From contig NC_065531.1 of the NCBI RefSeq assembly GCF_020184175.1, positions 62,388,806 to 62,452,805 on the forward strand: DNA of 64,000 bases, read 5' to 3'. The position numbers and the translations under genes were made by a program. The notes beneath the pieces were generated by a model, which was not told where the DNA came from, searched no databases, and was given only the letters and a program-made list of their open reading frames with translations. Positions 1 to 13,027 of this stretch are shown here, one piece after another. This stretch comes from Aphis gossypii (taxonomy: Eukaryota > Arthropoda > Insecta > Hemiptera > Aphididae). Position 1 is the first letter of the stretch, and each line of letters starts with the position of its first letter.

Positions 1-2318
1 CACAAACTGAAAGACTAACTACCTAACCTTGAAAAATGATTAGATAGGTAAGTCTTAATTACAAAATTACAAAATATATACAAGTATAATAATATATTTT
101 GAAAAAAGCTTTATCTTAATCTAAAACCAATACAGAATATACAGGTATAAATGTATAATCAAATTTGGTAGATATCTATACTGTCGATACTTTTAGTAGT
201 TTTAAATCACCAATCGTACGGGATAACCTAATACTATATTAGCTTGTAGATAGCATATATAACGAGTGTTTTAACCTTAGATCATATACTAGTAGTATAT
301 GATCTAAGGTTTTAACTATCATACTATATTATTATATTATTTATAATATTCAATATAGAAACACTACAAAGTAAAATTATATTAACCTTAATCTTATCTT
401 AATGTGCTGCAGATCTTACAATGTTTTTGTATAAATATTGGGTTTTGTTTTCTCTCTAGGACAGTTGGACGCTTAAAATTGTATTATTCTAAATAAAATA
501 ATATTAGTACCTAACTATGCCAGGTTTATAATGAAAGTAATTAGTATATTTTTAGTCACACAGGCGGATTTACGTGGGTGGTCCAGGGGATCTGGATTCC
601 CTAAAAACTGATATATACATATATATATTATATTATATACTTGTTTTTTATAAAAACAAAAAAAAAATATTTGAAAATCCGATACTGTTTAGTCGGTAAT
701 GGTAAAGTTAGATTTTAGACAGTTATATAATTAATGTCATGAAATAAAAACAAACTTACTTCACTATATTTGATTATAAATGAATTGTAATTGTAGAACA
801 AAGTTAAAAAAAAAACAAATTATCGCACACAAATTGCAAGCTCTGAGAAATTTCTTTAAACACTCTAAAAACAGAATATTCTTAAAAATTACGAACATAA
901 TATTTGCATTGGTAATATTGACCAATAGGTAGGTATTCTAATATTATAATATACATAATATATACTAATAATTCATATAAATTTATAAATTTATTATATC
1001 TATATTTTTATTGTATTTGTATAATGTAATGTATAATGCAATTACGCATTAACCGTATAATGCGTTAATATTAATGCCCTTACGAAAAACCTTGTACGAA
1101 GCAAAGTGGATTTATAAATTCACCTTGTTACTTGAAAACTACATGAATAATATCGTTAGGTATTCTAAATTATAATTAAAATCTACAAACTAAAATGGCA
1201 TTATGTTTGATAAATAATAACTTTTAACTTCATACACCATAAAAACGTTTTTTTTTTTTTTTAACATACATTTTTATTAGGCAATCTGTTGCAATAATGG
1301 AACAATAAGCCTGATTTATATAATTTTTAATACACATCACAGGAAACATAGTTTTCTCCCAGTCGAGGTAAACATTTGAAGTTTAAAAGTAAGTTATTAG
1401 GTATAGGTATAAAAAAAAACTATAATGTTTAAAAATAGCTTTGAAAGTCCTCTGGTTCAAGCGTATCAACTGATAAGTACTCCATAAAGATATCTACCCG
1501 GAAGACCGTGAATGGCGCGATCGGATCAATAAACAACTCAATAGAAAGCATCAAATTATTAAATGGAAAAAAAATCATACGAAACCACATTTGGCACATT
1601 TACGGTTTATCACCAAGATACTGTAGAACAACAGTAATCAGTATATTATACATTTATACGTAACAGTATATTATGTAAGTTTTATAAATTTAAAACAATT
1701 TTTTAATTTAAATTGAATTGTATAATCGATTGATATATGTTGTTGAAATAATTAAATAAATAAAAATTAATTTACCTTCAGTCTACAAGTCGACTATACA
1801 ACTTACAGAGTGAGGGTTAACATTGAGTAAGAAAACCGTTCAAGGTCTTCTAAATCGTTTGATTTTTTTCATTTTCTTTCTGTCGTCCCGGGATGACGCT
1901 CTTCAATAATTATTTTATAATACATTAATATACGAAAAAAAAATATAACTTTATTTGTATGTTTACAAGTTTAAATTTTATAAAACTGATTTCGCGGGCA
2001 CAGGTCCGGTGTAATGTAAAATATGACTGTTGGCGCGTCTTTGGTTTGGCTAGTGGTCGAGGTCACACTGATAGATTGTGAACGCTGCTTTTTCCCGCGT
2101 TTTCTAAATTGGCGGCAAATCGCCCATTCTTTACGATAAAGACGAACCCCACTCGCCGCTCTTCGCGTTTGTGTTTGTCATTTTGCACTTGTCATTCGCC
2201 ATTAGCTGATCGCTCGTCGATTTCTTTCCGCGTCAATTGACACTACCCACGCTCAAATTTCTTTAAATTCCCATTTATTTTACTTAACATTTGTTCAAGT
2301 TTATCCACCGTCGCCATC
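1..2318. other. AT-rich intergenic region upstream of the dUTPase gene
   Basis: I see no coding exon here. It contains a perfect short palindrome (listed separately) and, near 545-600, a GC-richer stretch that looks like one end of a short transposable element whose partner end I could not find. Base composition becomes less AT-rich from about 2000 to 2318, which fits the promoter and 5' untranslated region of the dUTPase gene. No TATA box or transcription start can be assigned with confidence. Confidence 0.5.
273..311. repeat. Perfect 19-bp palindrome with 1-nt centre
   Basis: The left arm AACCTTAGATCATATACTA is followed by a single G and then its exact reverse complement. The arms are flanked by similar TTTTAAC sequence on both sides. 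It could form a cruciform or be a remnant of inverted transposon ends. No gene is nearby on the left, so a terminator or processing role cannot be argued. Confidence 0.8.
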
Positions 2319-3386
2319 ATGCCAAGCCCAGTGAAGAAAGTACGCAAAACCACCGACGAAAACGTTTTGGGTTTCGCCAAACTCACCGAACACGGTTTTG
2401 AGCCGACCAAGGGTAGCGAACACGCGGCTGGTTACGATTTAAGAAGGTAAGCTAACAGAGAAAAATAGCCATTATTTAAATAAATGAATAGTATTGATTA
2501 TCCTCCTACAGTCCCAATCGAATTTCAACAATTTGTTTTTTTAGTTATTACTAGTTACAATAATCTTTTTTTCACAGTTCGTTTTAAATATTATAATACT
2601 AGGTATTTAGAGACAACGCCTCTCTAAAAAATTAACTTGTTAACCCATGTATAGATTTATGCTATTTTATTAATGACCTACCTTTCCTTAAATACCTAAT
2701 TGGCTATATATATTGATTTATATTATCTTTCTTCTTCTATGTCGCGACTTAATTTTTAATTGTAAACCAAAACGTAGACGTACAATAGTATGGTTGGGGA
2801 GTTAATATGTATAGGGTGTATACCTATTATGATTTCTAAAGATTTTAGTGCTAATGAAATAATTTTGTTTATTATTGTATCTACAACTAACTATTAACTT
2901 GTTTGTTTATTCATAGCGCTTATCCATACGTTGTGAAAGCTCATGGCAAAGAACTTATAAAAACTGACATTCAAATTAAAGTGCCGCAAGGTACCTATGG
3001 CCGTGTCGCTCCACGTTCTGGTCTTGCTTGGAAGAATTTTATCGATGTTGGTGGTATGTATTAAAATTTAAAATTTAAGAATTTAGTTGATATTTTACAT
3101 TGTTGTTGTCGTTGTAGCGGGTGTGATTGACAGCGACTATAGAGGAAATGTTGGTGTTATATTATACAACCATTCAGATAACGACTTCACAGTAAATAAA
3201 GGTGATAGAGTTGCACAACTTATTTGTGAAAAGATAGTCTATCCAGAAGTAGTAGAATTTGAGGTAAATTATTCAAATTTTAATTAAGCTAAGATTTGTT
3301 AAATAATTTTTGTTATCTTATTATTTCAGACATTGGATGAGACTGATCGAGGTGAAGGTGGTTTTGGATCCACTGGCACTAATTAA
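2319..3386 (+). CDS. dUTPase: dUTP pyrophosphatase (dUTPase), 4 coding exons, 155 aa
   Basis: It hydrolyses dUTP to dUMP and pyrophosphate, keeping uracil out of DNA and supplying dUMP for thymidylate synthesis. The family acts as a homotrimer. Coding exons are 2319-2446, 2917-3053, 3118-3263 and 3330-3386; all introns are GT-AG and the phases join without a break. All five trimeric dUTPase motifs are present in order: AGYDLRS (residues 37-43), PRSGLA (75-80), GVIDSDYRG (90-98, with catalytic Asp93 and Tyr96), GDRVAQLI (117-124) and the glycine-rich C-terminal arm RGEGGFGSTG (144-153). Length is normal for the core enzyme. The start is the first in-frame ATG, preceded by CCATC. A polyadenylation signal AATAAA lies at 3558-3563. 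The gene is convergent with the next one. Expression in dividing cells is expected from the family, not seen here. Confidence 0.96.
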
Positions 3387-3557
3387 AATGTTCATGTGAA
3401 TAATGTATCCTGTCATGCTTTTGTTTTTTTTAATTTTTATTAAAATATTGTGATACTTAATTATAATTCATCCTTTTTTTTTTTAAGAAGCTTTGTAACA
3501 CAAGATGTTTTTGTAATTAAATTAGACATAAACCAGATGTAAGTCTGTAAATTAATG

Positions 3558-3563
3558 AATAAA
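3558..3563 (+). terminator. Polyadenylation signal of the dUTPase gene
   Basis: An exact AATAAA lies 172 bp past the stop codon and is followed by a T-rich stretch at about 3571. It is the best candidate for the mRNA 3' end. The convergent LRWD1-like gene ends at 3691, so the two transcripts finish close to each other. Confidence 0.6.
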
Positions 3564-3690
3564 GGTGTAAGTTTTTTTTTGTAATTATTTTTATTCTATT
3601 TACAATATTTATTTATAATTTTTCATTTATTGATTTTTCCTAATACATTGTGAAATAATATATCATTAAACATAGGTACAAAATCACATT

Positions 3691-6600
3691 TTATTTTTTA
3701 ACTGTTGACTTTTTATACAAGCAAACAAAATTGTTATTAGTTACAGCTACAAGATAATTGCCACTATAGTGAACAGCACATTTAGCTATTACTATGTCAT
3801 AAACATCTACTTCCAACTTCTTTTTCTTTTTCAAATAACTGTCATGAAGTTTGGGCCATTTTAAGACTGAATTGACATTAATAATTTTAGAATCACGTGT
3901 TGAACATTTGAACGATATATCCTCCAAGTTGTAAATCCATACACTACCTTTATCATCTCCACAGGCTAAGAGTTTTCCATCTATAATATATAAATAATAT
4001 ATTCATTAGATAGGGTTTATGGGTTTAGAATTTAATTTAATAGTATTTAAGATACATACCAAGACCAACACTACAGCTCATGAAATAGTTGTCTGTATCA
4101 CTCCATTTTAGAATATAAGGTGGTATTACTAAACACTTGTTATTCTTTTTTTTTAACAGCGTAGCATCTAGATTGAAAATGTATATAACTCCGTGCAGAG
4201 CCACTTTAACGGCAATCCAACTGTCCTTAACTATCTCAATTGAATCAATCACATTTTCATTTTGATCTCTATACAGTTCATTAGGATTTTTGGGTAGTTC
4301 AAAATCTAGAAGTTCTTGATCTTGGCTATACATAAATTTTAGTAATTAAAAAAGTGTGAATGGTTAGTGTTTTATGAATTAATACTTATAAACGTGCTTT
4401 CATCCAAATAGAAATTATTAGCCAAGTTGATATAATGATCAATGGGTTAAATGTACATTGTACAACTATAGATTATTAAAAAAATATTTGATAATGAAAA
4501 ATATAGTTAAGCCCAACTTTTTAAAAATTATAACTCGAGTTTGTAATATAACTAAAACACCGACAATAAACTAAAATATATTAATATCTATAACAAAGGT
4601 GTCATGAATTTTAAAAGGTTTATATAGTGGTAAAAATTAATGTAATCTTTGTAAATGAAGCATTGGGTTTTATTATGTTAAGTTTTATATGTAGAATGTA
4701 TAGGGAACACAGTCAATTGCAAGATATGTATTAAATATTATAATAGATATTATTAAGGATACCTTAAAGTTAAAATAATAACTTAAATATAATTACTTTG
4801 AAAATTTAATTCTGGTAGGATCATTTTCGTTATTTATACAATAAGTTTATGATCAGATTATAATATAACGTGGGCTATATAAAGTACTAATAACATAAAA
4901 ACGAATGTGCTTCTAAAAATTCATTACTGTTTCTTTTAGCAGTCGTTTTAGAAATAATATTAAATTATTCCAGTATTACAACCATTATGTAGGCACAATA
5001 GCTACATATTATAGTATAAAACAAGTTAATTTTCATATAAATATTAAAATACCATTGGCATTCAGTTAAATTTAATAAATAAAAACATTTATTTTTACAT
5101 TTATTGACTTATTAACTTCAGTGTAATCTCTGTAATCTAACATGGGTGAGACCAGAACAATGCAAGATTAATGAAAAATCCATACTGACCATATTAATGG
5201 AAATAATAAGTAATTTTATCTTTTTTAATTTACTTAATATATATTACTATTGATCAAACACTGCAGATTCTGTTTTTCGTACCAATAATTATAATACTTA
5301 CAGTTTACATGACTTGAATTCAATACTTAAAAGATAAAAGGAAAATGTCAATCAATCAAAAGAATACCTTTCTAATTGTAGGATCATATTATTAGTATGA
5401 ATAAAATGTCCAAACATAAAATTATATAAATGATAAGTACATGATTATTATTGAAAAGACCGCCTATAGACTGATGTTGTGGAGGTATGTTATGTATGGT
5501 GAGACAATCTCCCACCATAATATATATATAAACTATTTAATACTACGTAACACTCATTATTTTTGATTCTGGCTTAAAAATGTATAATATGATAAATCTC
5601 AACATTTTCCATATTAAAGATGTCCTGACAGTTCACCGATTATTATTAATGGGAAATTGGAATATTTAGGAGTAACAAAAAAAAACTCACCACTTTCAAT
5701 TGTTAATTCGACTTAAATACCAAGCACTGTTTTTTTTTTTTTTTTAATTCCATTTTGTCACATGATTTATAAAATGTAAAAATGATGAACTATGTATGGA
5801 GTAAAAATATTTGTTTTACACTTTTACTTAAAAATTTTTCCTAACCACTGGTCTATGTATACAGTTAAAATGCATCACCAAAGCATGTACCTAATAAATG
5901 CTATTAAGTCCCAGTCCTACAAGTAATCAGTGATTAGTTAGGTATATCATTCATGACTAATATATATTTTAATAGATTATGAATATACAATACCTCTGAG
6001 AGTTATCCCATCCTTTTAAACCAACATTAGTGGCAATAAGTAAATATTCATTTATTTCACAAAATGTTAATCCAAATATTTCACATTGGAGATCAATGGA
6101 ACATCGTTGTTCCAAATTTATAATACGATTTCTGTCAGTTTCAAATTCAAGTATGTATAAATATCCATTGTTTAGTGCACCTGAAAACAGACAAACACAT
6201 TACTGAATCTGAACGAATGAAAACAATACAATAGAAATTAGCAATCGAAGAGGAAATACTCACAAAACAATACATTTTGAGAAGGGTGAAATAAAATGGA
6301 GCTAATAAATATTTTTTTGTTCGCTTGAGGCAAAGAGTAGTGAAGATATGCTTTATGGGTTTTCAAGTCTATAAGCACAATTGTACAATTTGTCCCACCA
6401 GTGGCCAATATATTGTTGCTGGGGCATGCTGTACTCCATGATAATGTATACAACAATCCTCTATAAAAATATAAGATATGAAACGATATCCCACTAAAAT
6501 GTGTTCTAATATAAAACTCATTCTTAATCATAATTTAAAACATATAGACAATAATAGGTAAAAAGCCACAGTAAAAAAAGCCAGTATTTTTAATCACGTA

Positions 6601-7768
6601 CATATCATAACACAACTAACAATTTTAGTTGTATCAATGTTTTTTTCTGATATTAATATATTATACTGTGTAATGTGTATAATTATTAATTACTATAGTT
6701 GAGTCTTTAACTTATTCAATGTTGTAGATTCTAGACAGATGAAAAAAATATTTTATAATATTTTCTTTAGGGTAAATACTAAATAGCTGAGAATAAAATC
6801 TTTATAACCCATAAAACAGTAATCGGTAAAAAATGACAGGTTAAAAACGACACAGCAATAAATGACAAGGTAAAAAACATCATAAATAAAATTATTTATA
6901 AATATAGGTTTATAGAAATTCGAAAGCATGATTTTTGAAATTAACTTTACATTTATACTAATATTGTAATGATTTATTTTTATTATTATATACTTATTTG
7001 ATTTTAACAATTTGTTTATAATATTAATATATTCATACTTTAATTAATATTTTGAATTTTAAAGTAAACTGCATTTGATGTTTTTACATTGTCGTTCTTT
7101 TCCTAGATTCCCATAAAACAGTGTTCAAAAATTAATCAAAAATAATACAAAATGTTTGATCTATGCTACAATATTGTAACAAAGTCCACAAAAGATATGA
7201 TCAGTAATTTCAGGAGACACGTCATAGCCCAACAAAAATCAGTTCTTCTGTGTATATCTACGTAATATCCTACTAAAGTGAAATATATTCTTTCCATCTT
7301 GATGGTAAGGTAAAGCATGGGGATGAATCAGGCCCAAGTATAATCACCTGGCATATTATGTACTTAAAATATTTAATATTTAACTAATATTGATATTAGA
7401 GAAAATGAAAACTATAAAAGAATTAAACTATTTACTTAGAATAAGTATATCTGAACTCGACCACTCCAGTCTTCACGTCGATAACACAGACCTTGTTGCC
7501 ACCACAAGTGGCCACCAAGTGGGACTTTCTAGATGGCTCGAACGCTGCATACCACACCTAAAACCAACAATGAACCACCTATACATTGTATGCAATAAAA
7601 TTATTGTATCCTATGTGTTGTTGGACAATGCTATAAAACAACAGTCCGAATAATTATTACTTTTTAGTTATTATTCGTTGTTACCTGTGTAGAAACGTCT
7701 GCTGAATCATTGTTGGTCTTTGAATGGCACCTGAGGAAATGGTGCACCACAAATTCACATTTACTCAT
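3691..7768 (-). CDS. LRWD1: LRWD1-like WD40-repeat protein, 6 coding exons, 381 aa
   Basis: Coding exons, in transcript order, are 7685-7768, 7436-7557, 6264-6460, 5994-6180, 4060-4325 and 3691-3980. All splice sites are consensus and phases agree. The N-terminus (HFLRCHS, then TQVWYAAFEP and VATCGGNKVCVIDVKTG) matches the start of the WD40 domain of LRWD1/ORCA, the factor that helps anchor the origin recognition complex on heterochromatin. Further blades follow, for example LSWSTACPSNNILATGG and LLACGDDKGSVWIYNLED. Vertebrate LRWD1 (about 650 aa) has leucine-rich repeats before the WD40 domain; here the protein starts directly at the propeller, so the LRR part is absent or lies in an exon I cannot see. 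AATAAA on the minus strand overlaps the stop codon (3690-3695). A chromatin or ORC role is inferred from homology only. Confidence 0.82.
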
Positions 7769-8383
7769 AATCGACAGGTGGCAAACAAGCAGATAGGCAA
7801 ATGGTTAGATCACTGTATCTTTTACTGGGAATAATTCAGGACGGTTAGTAGGACGCTAATCAAATATCTTTGATTAGTATATTATTAAAAAAGTAGTATA
7901 TTAAGTAGTCCGTTAAAACGTTTCAAATATTTGTAAGATATATAATAGTTATTAAAATAATATTAACCAACAGTAATTGCAGTAATGATCGATATGAGTA
8001 TAAACTATTTAACGATCTTTAAGATTTTTGATTTCATTATTTGGTGAATTCAGAATTTCCCTCCATTTTCACGTCTTGTACTCTTTTTATCGTTATCACT
8101 AAATAACAAAATAAGCCTCATGATAAAAAATTAGAGCTGATAACCGTAATCAATATTAAAATTAATGCAATAATCGTTCATACACGTGTTGTCGACTTGT
8201 ACCGCAGACGCTCCTCCACAGACTTTAATAAATTATTATTTTAGTTTCATATTATAATATTATAAAACTATATTTTGATGTCAACGACGCACTTCTAATA
8301 CTTTCGAAATAATACCGTTTGATTGACTTCAAAGTGTATTAATACAACCGTAATTTTCTCTATCAGCTTTTGTCGACGCAAAG
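7769..8383. promoter_or_regulatory. Divergent promoter region between LRWD1-like and ZCCHC4-like genes
   Basis: The two start codons are 615 bp apart and point away from each other, so this interval must hold both promoters and 5' untranslated regions. It is AT-rich. A less AT-rich stretch around 8180-8220 and 8330-8380 is close to the ZCCHC4 start. No TATA box, initiator or shared element can be assigned. Shared regulation of the pair is possible but not shown. Confidence 0.5.
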
Positions 8384-11300
8384 ATGACGGAGGAGTACAT
8401 AAAAACAGTGGCTGTTCACATGGATAATTTGAACACCCATCCTCATTGCTCTCACGGTAATTATTGTTATTCATTTTTATTTATTAATATTGTGGTATGA
8501 AAGAATCATAGATTTCGTGTATTCCAGCAGTCTGTCAAATATTTTATAACTATTTATATCTGTTCTGCACAAAAATTGATATTGTTGTATGGTATGGCTC
8601 ACATGCAAAGGTAGGAAAAATGTAATCATTGAAAGCATTTTAAACTGTGTTGAATCTAGAATTTAAAATGTTTATAGGTACCTACTTAAATATCTACTAA
8701 TAATAGATATCAAATATTTATGATCATTGACTCATAATCTATTAACTCTTAATACCTACCAAATTTTCTTTTGATTAAATACTTACAAACGTATAAACAG
8801 AATTTAAAACTGTTTGTATACCTACTAGATATTTTTTTTAATTTAAGGCGGCAATTTGTTTTGTTATATAATTAGTAATTAGTTTATCTTTGATTCACTA
8901 TACCTATTAACTTCCTTAATTTTTATTTTAAGGACCAACACTGTTGTTTTCTCGAGGATCTGACAATAAAAAGTTTTACTCTTGCTCGGCACACAGAGAT
9001 AGAAAAAAATGTTCTTTTTTTGTGTGGGAAAATCAAATTGAATCAATTGGACAAAAATTCATGGAGCAATATGAAAGAGATCTCTTTGTTACGAAAATGA
9101 TGAGATATAAATTACAATCCAGGTGATAATTATTTACCAATTTAATTATTTTTAACATTTTATTCATAAAATTATGCTTTTAAATGTCAAAGTTGTTAGT
9201 AGTAATTAATGTTTCTTATCTATGTATTCAGTAATAGATTTTTGAACTCATAAACTATATTTTATTTATAAGTGTTTATCAAACCAAAAAAAATACATCC
9301 TAGAATTATTGTCTAAAGTAAGCAACATAAAACATAATTAATCCGGATAACTTCAGACCCAGTGTTGTTTAGATTATTGGAAGTTTCCAGGGTTAGGTTG
9401 TTTAACCAAGACATTTTTTTTTTACTAACTTTATTTATCAGTTTAATGAAAAATATATAATATTATGTATTTATGTCTAAAAAAGGTATGTTTATTTAAT
9501 TTAAATATTTATCAGTAAGAAACAAACATTTTTTAAGAAGATAGTGAGGATCCTACATTTTAAAAATTATATATAGGTAGAAAATAAAATTTTATGTAGT
9601 ATACATACTTTTTAAATAAGTAGTCTAATATAATTTATCTTAAATGTATATAATTTTAAAACAAACTGTTTTAAATTTATTTCAGATATGATCATATAAA
9701 AAACTTAACCCCAGAAGAAAGATGTTTTTGTCAGAAATGTGGTGAATTATTTTCTAAAACTCAGCAGGATTTGCATTCAGACCATTGTGAAATGCTAGTA
9801 GAAAATATAAATGATTTAAAACTATCTCACCCTTCACAGGTTCTAATGTTATTATAATTTTAAACTTATTTTAGTCATATTATAAAATTTATCAATGATT
9901 ATTGTAATTTTTAATACGTTAACATTATTTCAGTTGTTTAGACCACTTCAAGAATCAAAAAGTGAATCTCAGTATTTTTTTACTGAAAACACTATTGAAA
10001 TGTTAATCAAAATGTTTCGTTCTGTTGGTACAACTAATATTATTTGTATCGGTGCTCCCACTATACATGAAAGAATATTATGTGATGTACCTGAGATGAA
10101 TAGCGTTTTACTTGACATTGATCATAGATATGTATGTGAAATTATGTTTTTATTGTTATATGACTTGACGGTAAAAATTGATATTTATATTTCTTTCAGT
10201 TGCAATTTTATGACACTAACCATTTCAGATGGTTTAACATGTATAATTGCCATGTACTAGAAGAATGTGATACGGAATTTGTGTTGGAAGATATTTTGAC
10301 CCAAGGTGATTCTACAGCTGTATTCATTGACCCTCCATTTGGCGGCAGACTTGAACCATTAGCATATACATTAGAAAAATTTGATCAAATTAGGAAAAAA
10401 AACAACAAGAGCATATTATCTAGTAAGTTTATTTCATCTTTCCCATTAACTTAAAATTGATATTAAATAGGTAAATTAATTTTCAGAGTTTCTGGTTTTA
10501 CCTTATTTTATGGAACGTTTTGTAGTCAACTGTTTACCTGGGATGTCAATGATAGATTATAAAATTGACTACATAAATCATAAAAAGTTTAATAGTTCTG
10601 GTTTGTAATTTTCAGTGTTACATTGTTTTTTTTCTCTAAATACTAAAATGTCTAAAATACATTTATTTTATTTTATATTTAGGGAGAAGTAATGGATCTC
10701 CAATTAGAATATTTACTAATGTAGATCAAAGCAAGATATCTTTACCTGTTGAGGAAAATTATAGATTTTGTGATGAATGTAATCGTTGGGTTTGCTCAGA
10801 AAATGTACACTGTTACAAATGCAATAGCTGTACATCAAAGGTAAATTTATTTTTATGAATATTAAAAAAGTTTAATTTATAATTTATATTAGTACTCATT
10901 TATCATTATATATTTAAATTATTGAATACTGTTATAGTACATAATTAAAAAAATAATTAATAATAGAATAATAGAATGTTTTTTACTGTGGATATTTTTT
11001 TAAGTAAAAAAAATTTCAAGTAACCCTATGTTCATAATTTATTAAGTTTCCATTACCTTAATAATACATTTCAAAAGTGTTTAAGTTAAGAAATCATATG
11101 CATAGAAAGTATTTTTACAATATATAAAAGAAAAATTTCTGTCAGGATTTTTAGTTTCTAGATATCAATGTGACTAATATTAATTAAAAAACCAATATAA
11201 ATAAATTTTTACAAATGAATAATTTGGATTATCTACTAGTTATAGAAAGAACGCTAGTCATAGAAAAAATTCTTATTTGCTTCCATTGGTTTTCTATTGT

Positions 11301-13027
11301 GAAAAAATAATAAAACAGTGTGAATACTGTTTCTAGGAAAGATTAAATTGATTAACTTAGATATTATCATTTTTTTTTTTTTATTAATTTAATGTATACT
11401 ATCTATATCTATATATTTTTTAAACCTAGTACTTTTATTAAATATTTAATTTTTTAGAATGGTCGTAAATACATACACTGTAATTTATGTAAGCGATGTG
11501 TAAAAAGAACATGGAAACATTGTAAAGAATGTAACAAATGCTGCCTAATAGAACACGCTTGTAAGAGATTTCCAATTAAGGTTAGTATAATTGTTTTAAT
11601 TATTTAAAAGTGTGTTTGTGTTTACAAATGGACAATGGTAAATTTACTTTGTTATGTAGTTTATACAAATGTCCCAAAAGTTCTGTATCACCCTTAGTAT
11701 CTCTTTGGAAAATCAATATACTTAAATTGTGGATCGTTTTTACTGTAATCAGTAAGAAATATCTGATTAAATGGCATAAGGTTCAATTTTTTTTTTTAAA
11801 TTTTTATGTAATTTATTTTTTCAAATTTTCAAAATAACCATTTTAATGTTCATATTTTTTAAAACAATTCAAAAAAGAAAAATAATATATATATAAATAT
11901 TAATTACTAAACTTGAGCAAATTATGTTTTTGAAATAAGAATAATGTTTGTATTGCTTAGCAAAACGCGAATTGCTTGATTTAATCAATCTTGATTGAAA
12001 TGCTAATTTTTATAGCAATCTGTAAGTATCTGTACATCATTGGTGCAAAGAGGCTGGAGTAAACAAATTATCCAAAAAAAATAAAATAAGAGCATACTAA
12101 ACAAAATTTGTTCAATAGTTTCATGCAGGTGACGAAAAAAGACGTTGACAATTTTGTGAATGGGCAATGCATAGAATTAGCCATTATAGGATCCAATATA
12201 TGTAAATAAATAAATTTTTACCGATGACTACTTTTACAAGAAATAGACATACTACTAGATACTGGATTTATCATTAATTTTACAAAAACTCATAAGACCA
12301 TAGAATTTCATAAAAATGTAGAAAAATGAAATAATTGGGGTGGATTTTAGAACAAGAGGATTATTGGATCCTTTTTATTGAAAATAATGAAAAAAAAATA
12401 TAGAGATTTATAAGAAGAACATGTGTGACTAATAATTTCTCAATTAATTAATACAAAAAGAATAGAGCCTATTTTTATGCAAGACAGTTCTTCGGCACAT
12501 AATTCTAATGTTGCAAGAGGTTAGCTGGAAGAATATTTCCTGGGAAGATAGATGGGAACAAAAGATCCATTACTTTGGCCACCAAAGTTTCACTCCTTAA
12601 CACAAATTAATTTTTTTTTAATATTTATTTGAATTGTAATTTTTATCTTTCCTAGAAGTTCCATTAATGATTAGATATTTACAGATTGACAAAAAAATCA
12701 GCGTTTCAATCAAAATTGATTAAATCATGATTGTGTTTTGCTAGGCAGCATAAATATTATTAGAAAATTCTAAAATATATTTTGCTTTTACTTGATTGTT
12801 TTTTAATAAATTTTAATTTTTTTTCTTTTGAACAAATTATAAATATACATACTATTTATGATAATTTAATCCCTAATGAGTTATAGAATATAGAATATTT
12901 TTAATTATAATTATCACTGTGTATTTGTTTGTTATAGGGTAAAATGAAAGACAGATCACACAAAAAACATATTGTCAAAGGAAAAAATAATGATCAGTAT
13001 TTAAATAAATATGATGTTATGGATTAA
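8384..13027 (+). CDS. ZCCHC4: ZCCHC4-like rRNA N6-adenosine methyltransferase, 9 exons, 440 aa
   Basis: ZCCHC4 proteins methylate one adenosine of large-subunit rRNA using S-adenosylmethionine. Exons are 8384-8456, 8933-9122, 9686-9839, 9934-10131, 10200-10422, 10487-10600, 10683-10840, 11458-11580 and 12938-13027; phases join cleanly. The N-terminus has a GRF-type zinc finger (Cys22, His24, Cys42, Cys51; PTLLF between). Exon 3 has a C2H2-like finger (CFCQKCGELF, then two histidines and a Cys). Exon 5 holds the catalytic DPPF motif (residues 249-252) of N6-adenine methyltransferases, followed by GGRLEPLAYTL. Exons 7-8 are cysteine-rich and end in a CCHC knuckle (CKECNKCCLIEHAC). The C-terminus is basic. 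Length is somewhat below the roughly 510 aa of vertebrate members. A polyadenylation signal lies at 13133-13138. Intron 8 (11581-12937) contains a decayed transposon. Confidence 0.93.
11955..12746. mobile_element. Decayed Tc1/mariner-like DNA transposon in intron 8 of the ZCCHC4 gene
   Basis: Terminal inverted repeats of about 70 bp are visible: 11955-12026 and the reverse complement of 12677-12746 share TAGCAAAAC, then GATTTAATCAAT and TTGATTGAAA, and end with CAATCTGTAA. Inside, around 12475-12600 on the plus strand, a broken reading frame resembles the C-terminal end of a DDE transposase: QDSSSAHNSNVARG, a stop, LEEYFPGR, a stop, then WPPKFHSL. The family pattern is an Asp-containing QDGAPxH block followed by FPGRWIG and WPPRSPDL. 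Stop codons and the short length (about 790 bp) show it is dead. No clear TA duplication remains. Confidence 0.7.

Noticed and set aside
545..610. Possible short transposon end (CAGGCGGATTTACGTGGG)
   Set aside because: Only one end is seen; I found no inverted partner or target duplication nearby, so it is not listed as an element.
11610..11837. 75-residue plus-strand frame inside ZCCHC4 intron 8
   Set aside because: It is AT-rich, Phe/Lys/Ile-biased intron sequence without any motif.
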